Shown: piece after piece, positions 41,900 to 50,767 of the stretch | Position numbering within the stretch: position 1 is the stretch's first letter | Layout: the number at the start of each line of letters is the position of its first letter | From: an uncultured Sphingobium sp. | GTDB taxonomy: Bacteria > Pseudomonadota > Alphaproteobacteria > Sphingomonadales > Sphingomonadaceae | Assembly (NCBI GenBank): GCA_946885845.1 | Contig: CAMPHJ010000006.1 | Coordinates: 1-64,000 of the forward strand | DNA length: 64,000 bases | Reading direction: 5' to 3' | Position numbers and translations under genes: made by a program | The notes under the pieces: model-generated | What the model was told of the DNA's origin: nothing | The model's database searches: none | What the model saw: the letters and a program-made list of their open reading frames with translations, nothing else

Positions 41900-43462
41900 C
41901 TATGTTCTTGTTTCCAGTTCCTGCAGCGCATCGCGCAGCACCTTGCCGCCCGCATTGCGGGGCAGCGCGTCCACCAGCACCACTTTGCGCGGCACCTTGT
42001 AATTCGCCATATTCTCGCGCGCCCAGCGGATAATGCCCGCCTCGTCCGCGTCGTTCCCCGGCCTCAGCACGACGAACGCCTTGCCGACTTCGCCCAGTCG
42101 TTCGTCGGGAACGCCGATCACCGCCGCCGTCTCTATCGCCGGGTGGGCCGTCAGCAGCTTTTCGATCTCGGCGGGGTAGCAGTTGAACCCGCCGGAAATA
42201 TACATGTTCTTCTTGCGGTCGGTAATCGCCAGATAGCCGCGCGCATCGATGGTGCCGACATCGCCCGTATGCAGCCACCCATCGGCGTCGATTGCCTCTG
42301 CCGTCGCCTCCGGCTCGTCCAGATATCCCTGCATGACCGAATGGCCGCGCACCCAGAATTCGCCCGCCTGACCGCGCGGCACGTCATGCCCCTGATCATC
42401 GACGCAGCGCACTTCCATCCCAGGCATGGGATAGCCGCATGTATGGGCAATCGTCTCGGCGTCGTCGCCTTTGCATGTCATGGCGATGACGCCGCATTCG
42501 GTCATGCCATAACCGTTCACGACGTTGGTTATGCCCAGTTCGTTCCGCATTCGCTCGACCAGCGCCGGGGCGACCGGGGCCGCGCCCGTGACCGCCGCGC
42601 GCAACGACGAAAAATCGCGCCGTTGGTCGCCTGCCAGTTCATGCAGCAGCATGACGTAGATGGTGGGCGGGCCGGGCAGGAAGTTGATGCGGTTGACTTC
42701 GATCTGGCGGAACATCTCATTGCCGTCGAACACGGCCATTGGGATGATGGTCGCGCCACGGATCAGGCAGGCCAGCCACCCCGCCTTGTAGCCAAAAGCG
42801 TGAAAGAAAGGACTGACGATCAGGTGGTTGTCGCCTTCGCGCAGGTCCACGCGCTCGGCCCAGTCGCCAAATGTCTGGACGACCTGCCGATGCGTGGCGA
42901 TGACCCCCTTGGGCCGTCCGGTGGTCCCCGACGTAAAGATGATGTCGCTCACATCATCGCCCGACAACCGGGCCAGCGCATCGTCCACCGCCGGATCGTC
43001 CGCGCCTTTGCCCCGCGCCAGAAACGCGTCGAAATCGCAATCGATACGGATGAAATCCTGCAGGTCCGGCAGGTCTTCACCCGCCAGCAGCGCCTGATAA
43101 TCCGTCCCCAGAAATTCGCGCGGGCCGAACACCAGCCGGGCATGGCTGCGGCGCAATATGTCGGCGGCTTCCTGCCCCTTGAACCGCGTGTTCATGGGGA
43201 CGATGGCCGCGCCCGCTATCTGCGCCCCCAGCGCCGCGACGATCCAGTTGCGGCTGTTGGGCGCCCAGATGCCGATGCGGTCGCCATGGCCCACGCCCTG
43301 CGCCAGCATCGCCGACGCGCAAGCCCGCGCATCAGCCCATAATTGCGCAAAGGTCCAGTGATCCTCACCCTCGATCAGGGCGACGCGGTCGGGCCATCGC
43401 TCTGCGGCCGTCTTTGCAGTCGCGGGGATCGTTTCAGGCCATGTCCCCGGCTGGTCGATCAT
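41900..43462 (-). CDS. fadD3: Acyl-CoA synthetase, FadD3-like (HIP-CoA ligase)
   Basis: 520 residues from the ATG overlapping the fadE30-like stop (ATGA at 43459-43462). ANL-superfamily motifs: ATP-binding TSGTTGRPKG, GYGMTE, GWLHTGD, and the C-terminal catalytic Lys in RNAGGKVLRDAL. In Mycobacterium and Rhodococcus FadD3 activates the propanoate side chain of HIP, the ring-C/D remnant left after A/B ring loss, to HIP-CoA. The pairing with a FadE30-like gene and the nearby ipd genes support the same role here. Specificity is inferred from context, as ANL sequences alone do not show it. Confidence 0.85.
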   Translation of the reverse strand: MIDQPGTWPETIPATAKTAAERWPDRVALIEGEDHWTFAQLWADARACASAMLAQGVGHGDRIGIWAPNSRNWIVAALGAQIAGAAIVPMNTRFKGQEAADILRRSHARLVFGPREFLGTDYQALLAGEDLPDLQDFIRIDCDFDAFLARGKGADDPAVDDALARLSGDDVSDIIFTSGTTGRPKGVIATHRQVVQTFGDWAERVDLREGDNHLIVSPFFHAFGYKAGWLACLIRGATIIPMAVFDGNEMFRQIEVNRINFLPGPPTIYVMLLHELAGDQRRDFSSLRAAVTGAAPVAPALVERMRNELGITNVVNGYGMTECGVIAMTCKGDDAETIAHTCGYPMPGMEVRCVDDQGHDVPRGQAGEFWVRGHSVMQGYLDEPEATAEAIDADGWLHTGDVGTIDARGYLAITDRKKNMYISGGFNCYPAEIEKLLTAHPAIETAAVIGVPDERLGEVGKAFVVLRPGNDADEAGIIRWARENMANYKVPRKVVLVDALPRNAGGKVLRDALQELETRT

Positions 43463-44634
43463 TTTCCGCGCGGCTCCCTGGGCAGGCCAAGGCCGCGTTC
43501 CGAAATGATGTTGCGCTGTATCTGGTCGGTGCCCGCATAGATCGTGTCGGACCGGCTCATCAGATACATGTTGGGCAGTCCATCGAACCGCTCCTCGCTT
43601 GCGCCAATTTCGCCTTCCTGGCCCAGTACGTCCATGGCCAGTTCGCCCAGATCCCGGTGCCACTGCGACCAGTACAGCTTGTAGGTATAGGCCGCACCGG
43701 ACAGGTCCGCGCTGCCTTCGCCGTCGGACAGCATGCGCAATCCGTTGTAGCGCATGATCTTCAGCCCCGCATAGGCGTGGGCGATCTTCTGCCGGACGAT
43801 CGGATCGTCGGCCATGCCGTTACGCTTGGCGGCGGCGATGATTTCGTCCAGCTCGATCTTGAAATGCATCTGCTGGGCCAGCGTCGAAACGCCGCGTTCG
43901 AACCCCAGCAGCGCCATTGCCACTTTCCAGCCGTCGCCTTCCGCGCCGATCCGGTCGATGGCCAGCGCCTCCGCCCCGTCGAAGAACACTTCGGCAAATT
44001 CCGCCTCGCCGGTCATCTGGCGGATGGGCCGGGGGTCGACGCCCGGCTGGTCCATCGGCACCATCAGGAACGACAGCCCCTTGTTGCCGACGCTGCCCGC
44101 TTCCGTCCGCGCGACGACAAAGCACCAGTCGGCGATCGTGCCCATCGACGTCCAGATCTTCTGCCCGTCGATGATGTATTTGTCGCCTTCCAGCCTTGCC
44201 TTGGTCTTCACATTGGCCAGGTCCGAACCCGCGCCGGGTTCCGAATAGCCCTGGCACCAGATCGCCTTGCCCGACGCGATATCGGGCAGGAACCGGGCCT
44301 TTTGCTCCTCGGTCCCCATCGCGATCAGCGTGGGGCCAAGCAATTCCACGCCCAGATGGCCCGCGCGCGGAGGTCCCTTGGCGCGGGCATATTCCTCGGC
44401 AAAGATGATCTGCTGCGCGATCGACGCGTCGCGTCCGCCCCACTGTTCGGGCCAGCCGATGACGCTCCACCGCGCCTCGCCCAGCGCCGCTTCCCAGGCG
44501 CGGCGTTCCTCGACATTGTCGACCTGGTTGGTCTGGCCGCAGATCGCCTTGAAGGGGCCGGACAGCTGAGCATTCAGCCAGCTGGCGGCCTCTTCGCGAA
44601 AGGCTTTCAGTTCAGGGGCGAAGGCAAGCTGCAT
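43459..44634 (-). CDS. Acyl-CoA dehydrogenase, FadE30-like
   Basis: 391 residues, full-length ACAD. IWCQGYSEPGAGSDLANV and GFERGVSTLAQQ match my recollection of mycobacterial FadE30 (Rv3560c) closely, as does the C-terminal DTIYAGTDQIQRNIISERGL. FadE30 introduces the first double bond into the HIP-CoA side chain, using FAD. It overlaps fadD3, the preceding step of the same beta-oxidation, by 4 bp, strengthening the assignment. It lies 3 bp after the thiolase stop. Confidence 0.88.
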   Translation of the reverse strand: MQLAFAPELKAFREEAASWLNAQLSGPFKAICGQTNQVDNVEERRAWEAALGEARWSVIGWPEQWGGRDASIAQQIIFAEEYARAKGPPRAGHLGVELLGPTLIAMGTEEQKARFLPDIASGKAIWCQGYSEPGAGSDLANVKTKARLEGDKYIIDGQKIWTSMGTIADWCFVVARTEAGSVGNKGLSFLMVPMDQPGVDPRPIRQMTGEAEFAEVFFDGAEALAIDRIGAEGDGWKVAMALLGFERGVSTLAQQMHFKIELDEIIAAAKRNGMADDPIVRQKIAHAYAGLKIMRYNGLRMLSDGEGSADLSGAAYTYKLYWSQWHRDLGELAMDVLGQEGEIGASEERFDGLPNMYLMSRSDTIYAGTDQIQRNIISERGLGLPREPRGK

Positions 44635-44637
44635 GGA

Positions 44638-45840
44638 TCAGGCGACCTCGAACAGACCGGCGGCGCCCATGCCGCCCGCGACACACATGGATACGACGAC
44701 ATATTTGACGCCCCGGCGCTTGCCTTCGATCAGGGCGTGGCCGACCAGACGGCTGCCCGTCATGGCAAAGGGATGGCCGATGGCGATGCCGCCGCCGTTG
44801 ACGTTCAGCTTTTCCGGGTCGATGCCCAGTGTGCGCTGGCAATAGATCGCCTGGTTGGCAAAGGCTTCGTTGATTTCCCACAGGCCGATGTCGTCGATCT
44901 TCAGGCCCGTGCGCTCCAGCAGCTTGGGAATGGCGAAGACGGGACCGATGCCCATTTCGTCAGCGCCGCAACCTGCCACCTGAAACCCGCGATAGACGCC
45001 CAGGATGGGCAGCCCTTCCTTCTGCGCGGTGGCCAAGTCCATGACGACCTGGGCCGACGCGCCGTCGGACAGCTGGCTGGCATTGCCTGCGGTGACATGC
45101 TTGCCTTCCTTGACGACCGTGCCGTTCTTGAACACGGGCTTCAGCTCCGACAGCTTTTCATAAGTCGTGCCCGCGCGGATGCCTTCATCCTTCGTCAGGG
45201 TCAGCTCTTCCTTGCCGGTTTCATTGCCTTCCTTGTCGAACAGCGCCTTGGTGACGGTGATCGGCACGATTTCGTCATCGAACTTGCCCGCTTCCTGTGC
45301 GGCGGCGGCGCGCTGCTGCGACTGGGCGGCGAAGCGGTCCTGGTCCTCACGGCTGATGCCATAACGTTCCGCGACGATTTCGGCGGTTTCGATCATCGCC
45401 ATATAGGCGTTCGGATCGCGCGCCTTGATGAATTCCGAACGGTTGCGGAAAGCGGGATAATGTTTGTCGATGGTCAGCGATACATTTTCCACGCCGCCCG
45501 AAACCGCGCAGTCGATTTCATCGGCGATGATGCCGCGCGCCGCGAACGCCAGCGCGTTGAGGCCCGACGAACATTTGCGGTCCATCGAAAAACCGCTGGT
45601 CGTGTCCGGCAGCACCGAACCGTGGACGGTCAGACGACCGACATTATAGCTCTGCGTGTTCCACTGGTTGGCGACGCCCAGATAGACGTCATCCACACGC
45701 GCCGGGTCGATGCCCGCCCGCGCCAGGGCGGCGTCCACCACATGGGAGGACATGAAGGGCGCTTCGGTGTCGTTGAACGCGCCACGATAGGCTTTGCCGA
45801 CGCCCGTGCGGGCCGTGGAGATGATGGCTGCTTCGCGCAT
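44638..45840 (-). CDS. Acetyl-CoA C-acyltransferase (thiolase)
   Basis: 400 residues with the complete thiolase active site: Cys90 ([10 protein letters not shown]), His356 ([10 protein letters not shown]) and Cys386 (SMCVAGGMG). It differs clearly from the FadA6-like thiolase at 50768, being closer to general beta-ketothiolases. Probable role: thiolytic cleavage of beta-ketoacyl-CoA, such as the last step of HIP-CoA side-chain removal or of the opened ring product. The FadA5 and FadA6 sequences I recall do not match it, so no symbol is given. Confidence 0.93.
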   Translation of the reverse strand: MREAAIISTARTGVGKAYRGAFNDTEAPFMSSHVVDAALARAGIDPARVDDVYLGVANQWNTQSYNVGRLTVHGSVLPDTTSGFSMDRKCSSGLNALAFAARGIIADEIDCAVSGGVENVSLTIDKHYPAFRNRSEFIKARDPNAYMAMIETAEIVAERYGISREDQDRFAAQSQQRAAAAQEAGKFDDEIVPITVTKALFDKEGNETGKEELTLTKDEGIRAGTTYEKLSELKPVFKNGTVVKEGKHVTAGNASQLSDGASAQVVMDLATAQKEGLPILGVYRGFQVAGCGADEMGIGPVFAIPKLLERTGLKIDDIGLWEINEAFANQAIYCQRTLGIDPEKLNVNGGGIAIGHPFAMTGSRLVGHALIEGKRRGVKYVVVSMCVAGGMGAAGLFEVA

Positions 45841-45922
45841 GATTTGAAATCCTTATATTCTTCATCGCCGCATCGTCTTCGCGGAAAAGCCCACTCAAGG
45901 CAGGCCTTTCCGCACGATGCTC

Positions 45923-46297
45923 TTAAAAACCGTGCATGTTGGTGGGACCCCAATAGGCCCGCATTTCGGTCACTTCATTGGCATCGTTGAACCGGAACGT
46001 ATCGATGACGTCGATGCGCATGGCCTTACCATCATGGTTCAGGTTCACGGAGAAGGGAAAGACCGCATAGTCGCCCGCAACCCGCACCGGGCCTTCCAGC
46101 TTCAGTTTCGCGCCGGTCTGCATCGACTGGGCGTAAAAAGCGCGGATCGCCTCGCGGCCATTGTGGATGGGCGATCCGATCGGGTCCTCAACCGTGGCGT
46201 CTGCTGCATAAAGGGCGGCGACCTGGTCGGCGCTTCCGGCTTCGAATGCGGCGACATAGGCGTGGACGGCGGCTTCCATTTTTGCAGGATCGGGCAT
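45923..46297 (-). CDS. ksi: Delta5-3-ketosteroid isomerase
   Basis: 124 residues from ATG 46297 (GGAG 8 bp upstream). This is the classical KSI of Comamonas/Pseudomonas type: Tyr14 (VHAYVAAFEAG), Asp38 (ATVEDPIGS) and Asp99 (DVIDTFRFN) fall at exactly the residue numbers of the C. testosteroni enzyme, and the end, MRAYWGPTNMHG, also matches. It moves the C5-C6 double bond of 3-oxo-5-ene steroids to C4-C5 via a dienolate. An in-frame ATG at 46366 would add an N terminus resembling a signal peptide, but the numbering match favours the short form. It sits between a thiolase and the MaoC gene in the steroid operon. Confidence 0.93.
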   Translation of the reverse strand: MPDPAKMEAAVHAYVAAFEAGSADQVAALYAADATVEDPIGSPIHNGREAIRAFYAQSMQTGAKLKLEGPVRVAGDYAVFPFSVNLNHDGKAMRIDVIDTFRFNDANEVTEMRAYWGPTNMHGF

Positions 46298-46371
46298 GGT
46301 TTTGGCTCCGGCTTGGACAGGGGTAAGGATGGCGGCTGCAAGTGCGATCAGCATAGGCCCGGACATGATTT

Positions 46372-46851
46372 TCAGCTTTCCGGGAAATATCGGTTGATGG
46401 TGTCGACTACGCAAGCAGGCTTGGCCGTCGGTTGGCCATCTGGCCCTTCGATTTCGACAGTCACGCGGATCACCGCCTGGATGGCCCCGCCCTTTACTTC
46501 CTCGACCGAAACGATCTCACCCGTCCCCCGGATGCGCGATCCGACGATCACCGGACTAAGGAAGCGGGTCTTGTCCATGCCGACATTGACGCCAGCAGAA
46601 AAGCGCCGGACCTCGACGATCTGCGGCATGAACAGATTGACGAGGCTCAGCGTCAGATAGCCATGCGCGATAGTCGCGCCGAACGGCCCATCCTTGGCGC
46701 GCACCGGATCGACATGGATCCACTGATGATCGCCGGTGCATTCCGCAAAGGCGTCGATACGGTCCTGCTCGATGGCGACCCATTCCGACGTGGCGAGACG
46801 GGTGCCTTCCTTGCCCAGCAGGTCGCGCGGGTTTTCGAATATGGTCGCCAT
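46372..46851 (-). CDS. MaoC-like (R)-specific enoyl-CoA hydratase
   Basis: 159 residues, a single hot-dog domain of the NodN/MaoC class. The hydratase-2 motif is visible: Asp41 and His46 in GDHQWIHVDPVRAKDG, then FGATIAHGYLTLSL. It adds water to an enoyl-CoA. It starts 5 bp after ipdF stops. In the HIP pathway a hydratase is needed after FadE30; this protein or the crotonases at 54111 and 55967 could serve. Confidence 0.9.
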   Translation of the reverse strand: MATIFENPRDLLGKEGTRLATSEWVAIEQDRIDAFAECTGDHQWIHVDPVRAKDGPFGATIAHGYLTLSLVNLFMPQIVEVRRFSAGVNVGMDKTRFLSPVIVGSRIRGTGEIVSVEEVKGGAIQAVIRVTVEIEGPDGQPTAKPACVVDTINRYFPES

Positions 46852-46856
46852 GCGCG

Positions 46857-47648
46857 TCAGGCCTGCTGGCTCGACACGGCGATCACTTCGCCGGTCATGT
46901 AGGAAGACAGGTCGCTTGCCAGGAACATCATGACATTGGCGATTTCCCATACTTCGGCGGGACGCTTGAACGCTTCCTTCTCGACCAGCTTGTCCAGCGC
47001 TTCCTGCGTCGTCACCTTGGCCAGGAACGGATGCATGGCGAGCGATGGCGACACCGCGTTGATGCGCACGCCATGTTCGGCGGCCTCGATCGCGGCGCAG
47101 CGGGTGAAGGCCATGACGCCTGCCTTGGCGGCGGCATAATGGGCCTGCCCCTTTTGCGCGCGCCAGCCAAGGACCGACGCATTGTTGACCATCACGCCCG
47201 ACTTGTTGGCATACATGTTCGGCAGGAAAGCGCGGGTCATGCGGAACAGCGATGTCAGCGTCACGTCGAACACGCGGCTCCACTGATCGTCGGTCATGTC
47301 GACGATGTCGGCTTCACCGCCCAGACCCGCATTGTTGATCAGCACATCGACCTTGCCCAGCGCCGTAATCGACGCGTCGCGCAGGGCTTGCACCGCCTCT
47401 TCGCTGGTGACGTCGCAGACGAACAGCGCGGGGCGCTCGCAGCCCACTTCGTCGGCGATGCGGTCGGCGGCTTCATTCAGCCTGCGTTCGTGAAAATCGC
47501 TGATCAGCAGCTTGGCGCCTTCTTCGGCGGCGCGCTTGGCCGCGGCAAAACCGATGCCGGTGCCAGCGGCAGCCGTCACCACCACGGTCTTGCCCTTCAA
47601 CATGCCCAGCGGCGTGGGATAGGGCGGCACTGGAGAGGTCGGGGTCAT
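46857..47648 (-). CDS. ipdF: SDR hydroxyacyl-CoA dehydrogenase, IpdF-like
   Basis: 263 residues. The unusual cofactor loop VVVTAAAGTGIGFAAAKRA, with ISDFHERRL after the second strand, matches my recollection of mycobacterial IpdF (Rv3559c), which oxidises the ring-C/D hydroxyl (5-OH of HIP-CoA derivatives) during HIP-CoA breakdown. The catalytic Ser and Tyr-x3-Lys (HYAAAKAG) are present. Overlaps the following acyl-CoA dehydrogenase gene by ATGA at 47645-47648. Confidence 0.88.
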   Translation of the reverse strand: MTPTSPVPPYPTPLGMLKGKTVVVTAAAGTGIGFAAAKRAAEEGAKLLISDFHERRLNEAADRIADEVGCERPALFVCDVTSEEAVQALRDASITALGKVDVLINNAGLGGEADIVDMTDDQWSRVFDVTLTSLFRMTRAFLPNMYANKSGVMVNNASVLGWRAQKGQAHYAAAKAGVMAFTRCAAIEAAEHGVRINAVSPSLAMHPFLAKVTTQEALDKLVEKEAFKRPAEVWEIANVMMFLASDLSSYMTGEVIAVSSQQA

Positions 47649-48724
47649 GCGAAATCCTTCATGATGATCTGCGACAGCGCTTCGCGATGCTGGTCGGGGG
47701 TGCCGATCCAGCTGGCGGTGGCGCGGGCGCGCTTGAAATAGAGGTGGGCGTGATGTTCCCAGGTGAAACCGATGCCGCCATGCAACTGGATCGCGTCGCC
47801 CGTGACGGAACGATAGGCGTCCGACACATAGGCGCGGGCGATGTGGCAGGCCTGCGCCAGTTCATCGCCATTTTCGTCGATCGCGGCGGCGGCATAATAG
47901 GCCGCAGACCGCGATGCTTCGATCAGCAGCATCATGTCGGCCAGCATATGCTTATAGGCCTGGAACGACCCGATCAGCCGACCGAACTGCACGCGCTGCT
48001 TCGCATAGTCGACCGTCGCGTCCAGGCTATATTGCATGCCGCCGGTCTGCTCCGCCGCCAACAGCCCCGCGCCGATGGTCAGCGTCCGTTCGATCGCCGC
48101 CTTCGCGCTGCCGGGCGCGCCCAAAATCATGTCGGTGCCGACCGCGCAGTCGAAGGTCAGTCTGGCAAAGCGGCGCGTGCGGTCCAGCGCGGGCAGCGCC
48201 TCGACGGTCAGGCCGGGCGTATCGGCGTTCAGCACGACCAGGCTGTCATCCGCCGTGGCGACGACGATCAGGTCGGCGACATGGGCAAAGGTCGCGAAAT
48301 CCGCGGTGCCGGTCAGCTTGCCGTCCCGCAGCGTCGGGCGCGTCGCGGTGCCAGCGAAGCTCGCCCGCGTGCCCGAAGCCAGGCGGGGCAGGATGCTCGC
48401 CTTCTGCTCTTCGCTGCCTGCCGCCAATACCGCCTGCACGGCCAGGACCGCCGTTTCGAAAAAGGGCACCGGCGCCAGCACGCGCCCCGTTTCCTCCAGC
48501 ACCAGCGCCATTTCGACCGCGCCCAGCCCCAGGCCGCCATGTTCTTCCGGCACCATCAGCCCGGCAAAGCCCATCTCGCCCGCCAGCGCCTGCCACAGCC
48601 CTTCGTCAAAGCCGGTCGCGCCTTCCACGGCGGCGCGGATGACATCGGGGTTGGCGGCGTCGGTCAGGAAATCGCGCGCGGCTTCCTGAATGGCGCGCTG
48701 GTCGTCGCTAAGCGCGAAATCCAT
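47645..48724 (-). CDS. Acyl-CoA dehydrogenase, short heteromer-type subunit
   Basis: 359 residues. ACAD C-terminal signature QLHGGIGFTWEHHAHLYFKRA. Shorter than the usual 380-400 residues and with a reduced middle domain (TADFATFAHVADLIVVA), as in the beta-like partners of alpha2beta2 steroid acyl-CoA dehydrogenases such as FadE28, FadE32 and FadE33. Its partner could be one of the longer ACADs in this operon. It lies 1 bp after the SDR at 48726 and overlaps ipdF. FAD-dependent desaturation of a steroid-derived CoA thioester is inferred. Confidence 0.9.
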   Translation of the reverse strand: MDFALSDDQRAIQEAARDFLTDAANPDVIRAAVEGATGFDEGLWQALAGEMGFAGLMVPEEHGGLGLGAVEMALVLEETGRVLAPVPFFETAVLAVQAVLAAGSEEQKASILPRLASGTRASFAGTATRPTLRDGKLTGTADFATFAHVADLIVVATADDSLVVLNADTPGLTVEALPALDRTRRFARLTFDCAVGTDMILGAPGSAKAAIERTLTIGAGLLAAEQTGGMQYSLDATVDYAKQRVQFGRLIGSFQAYKHMLADMMLLIEASRSAAYYAAAAIDENGDELAQACHIARAYVSDAYRSVTGDAIQLHGGIGFTWEHHAHLYFKRARATASWIGTPDQHREALSQIIMKDFA

Positions 48725-48725
48725 G

Positions 48726-49631
48726 TCAGGCGGCTCCGTAGACGGGCTTTGCGGGTTCGCGGGTTTCGATCAGCTTGCGCACGATGGCGTCCAGCTCATT
48801 GGCTTCCAGACGCGCGCCCTTGTCGAACACCGGGCTGTCGGTCCAACCTTGCGAAAGGAAAATCTGGCCGCCTTTCAGTTCGAATACCTGGCCGGTCACG
48901 CCCCTGGACTGTTCCGACACCAGATAAGCGACCAGCGGGGCCATGTTTTCCGGCGCGAACAGGTCGAATTCGCCTTCCTTCGCGTCCATGTCGAACGCGC
49001 CGGTATTGGTCATGCGGGTGCGGGCGTTGGGGGCCAGGGCATTCGCCGTGATGCCCAATCGTCCCAGCTCCGCCGCCTGCACCAAAGTCAGCCCGGCAAT
49101 CCCTGCCTTGGCCGTGGAGTAGGCCGACTGCCCGACCGAACCCTGCAAACCCGCGCCCGACGTCGTGTTGATGATGCGCGCATCGACCGGATTGCCGGCC
49201 TTGCTCTGCGCGCGCCAATATTCGGCGGCATGGCGGCTGGTGCAGAAATGGCCGCGCAGGTGGACGCGGATCACCGCGTCCCATTCTTCGGGGGAGCAGG
49301 TGAAGAACATCCGGTCGCGCACGAACCCGGCATTGTTGACCACGGCATGCAGCCCGCCAAAGCTGTCGAGCGCCTGTTCGACCATGCGCTTGCCGGATTC
49401 CCATTCGGCGACGTCGTCGGTGTTCGCAACGGCCTGCCCGCCCATCGCCTTGATTTCGTCCACGACCTGTTCGGCCGCGCCCTTGGTCTCGCCCGCCTCG
49501 CCATGGGTGCCCACGCCCAGATCGTTGACCACGACCTTGCAGCCTTCCGCCGCCAGACCCAGCGCATAGGCCTTGCCCAGGCCGTTGCCAGCCCCGGTCA
49601 CGATCGCAACACGTCCTTCGCAGATACCCAC
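48726..49631 (-). CDS. SDR of the MFE-2/17beta-HSD4 dehydrogenase type
   Basis: 301 residues. TGAGNGLGKAYALGLAAEG and VVVNDLGVGTHGEAG are typical of the (3R)-hydroxyacyl-CoA dehydrogenase domain of peroxisomal MFE-2 and its bacterial single-domain relatives. Active site Ser (TTSGAG) and Tyr-x3-Lys (AYSTAKAG). It oxidises a (3R)-hydroxyacyl-CoA, which fits the MaoC-type (R)-hydratase in the same operon. It has GAGGAGTAAGATAAAGT upstream of ATG 49631. Confidence 0.9.
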   Translation of the reverse strand: MGICEGRVAIVTGAGNGLGKAYALGLAAEGCKVVVNDLGVGTHGEAGETKGAAEQVVDEIKAMGGQAVANTDDVAEWESGKRMVEQALDSFGGLHAVVNNAGFVRDRMFFTCSPEEWDAVIRVHLRGHFCTSRHAAEYWRAQSKAGNPVDARIINTTSGAGLQGSVGQSAYSTAKAGIAGLTLVQAAELGRLGITANALAPNARTRMTNTGAFDMDAKEGEFDLFAPENMAPLVAYLVSEQSRGVTGQVFELKGGQIFLSQGWTDSPVFDKGARLEANELDAIVRKLIETREPAKPVYGAA

Positions 49632-49661
49632 TTTATCTTACTCCTCAAAATGCCTTGCGCG

Positions 49662-50105
49662 TCATGCCGCGACCGGGATCAGCAGATGCTGGCTCAGGTC
49701 GCCCACTAGATCGAGCAGGGAATAATCGCGCTCCGAAAAATGCCATTGTCCGTCCACCCGGACGAACGCGTCATGATAACGGCCCGCACAGATGGCCTGC
49801 AACGGCAGGTCCGGCGTCGCCTGCATGACCGTATAATAGGAACGGCAGGTCGCGGTGCCTGCGTCCTCGTCCACCTCGACGATGGGATTGCTGATGACAT
49901 GCTTGGTGCGCGGCGTGCCACAGGGATAGATGCGCACATGGGCGCGCCACAGCGCCAGCATCGGTGCTGACCCCTCGATGGTTTCGCCGCTGCCGGTCCT
50001 GACCCGCGTCCGTTCGAACAGCGCCGCGGCCGCTTCCAGTTCGCCAGCGTCCATCAGTTCGGCATAGCGATACAGCAGGTTGGTGATGGCGGTCGCGCTG
50101 TTCAT
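49662..50105 (-). CDS. SnoaL-like protein with Tyr-x4-Asp...His pattern
   Basis: 147 residues. Tyr14 and Asp19 in LYRYAELMDAGE, His69 in RTKHVISNP, and the strand GQWHFSERDYSL. It overlaps the stop of the gamma-carbonic-anhydrase-like gene by ATGA-type coupling. It has no counterpart in the actinobacterial HIP clusters I know. Dehydratase or isomerase on a ring-C/D intermediate is possible; nothing proves it. Confidence 0.78.
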   Translation of the reverse strand: MNSATAITNLLYRYAELMDAGELEAAAALFERTRVRTGSGETIEGSAPMLALWRAHVRIYPCGTPRTKHVISNPIVEVDEDAGTATCRSYYTVMQATPDLPLQAICAGRYHDAFVRVDGQWHFSERDYSLLDLVGDLSQHLLIPVAA

Positions 50106-50752
50106 GCCCCGGCCTCCCGCTCTGCCGCCTGGCGTTCCCGATGCTCCGCCGTCCTGCCGGTCAAGCGCACGGCGACGGCATCCGACGTGATGCGCTGCGT
50201 CTGCCGGTCCGCGTCCGCCTCGCTCAACGGCGTCGCTTCGACCAGGTCGGTCAGCGCCGCACGGGCGAGCTTTTGATACTCCCCCTCGCCATTGTTGCGC
50301 CAGGTCACCTGATGCGGTTCGAACGTCTTGACCACCTTGGCGGGATTGCCGACGACCAGGCTGCGTTCGGGCGTCACGGTATCCGACTTCACCAGGGCGA
50401 GGGCGGCGACGAGATTTTCCGCGCCGATCACCGCATTGTCGAGGATCACCGCGTTCATGCCGATCAGCGCATTTTCGCCGATCTCGCAGCCATGGATGAT
50501 CGACCCATGGGCGATGGTCGCGCCGCGGCGGATGATGGTGTCGCGCAGCTGGTTGGCATGGACCGACACATTGTCCTGGATCGAGCTGTCGCCTTCCACC
50601 ACGATCCGCCCGAAATCGCCCCGCAGCGAGGCGCCGGGCGCGATGAAGCAGCCCGGCCCCACGATCACGTCGCCGATCAGCGACGCCAGCGGATGGACGT
50701 AGCTGGTCGGATCGACGACGGGAACAATCCCCTGATAGGCGTAGGCGGGCAT
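50102..50752 (-). CDS. Gamma-carbonic-anhydrase-like hexapeptide-repeat protein (PaaY/CaiE type)
   Basis: 216 residues. Left-handed beta-helix repeats run from about 12 to 130, with the three zinc histidines of gamma-carbonic anhydrases: His65 (DNVSVHAN), His82 and His87 (IAHGSIIHGC). The ~60-residue C-terminal tail is Arg/Glu/Ala-rich and helical. PaaY, a close relative in phenylacetate catabolism, is a thioesterase that hydrolyses toxic dead-end CoA adducts; a similar housekeeping role for CoA thioesters here is a reasonable inference. It is 15 bp after fadA6. Confidence 0.87.
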   Translation of the reverse strand: MPAYAYQGIVPVVDPTSYVHPLASLIGDVIVGPGCFIAPGASLRGDFGRIVVEGDSSIQDNVSVHANQLRDTIIRRGATIAHGSIIHGCEIGENALIGMNAVILDNAVIGAENLVAALALVKSDTVTPERSLVVGNPAKVVKTFEPHQVTWRNNGEGEYQKLARAALTDLVEATPLSEADADRQTQRITSDAVAVRLTGRTAEHRERQAAEREAGA

Positions 50753-50767
50753 CGGGGCTGGGTTCCC

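Noticed and set aside
43414..45990. 858-codon open frame on the plus strand
   Set aside because: It runs antisense to fadD3, the FadE30-like gene and a thiolase, all with complete catalytic motifs; long antisense frames are expected at this GC content.
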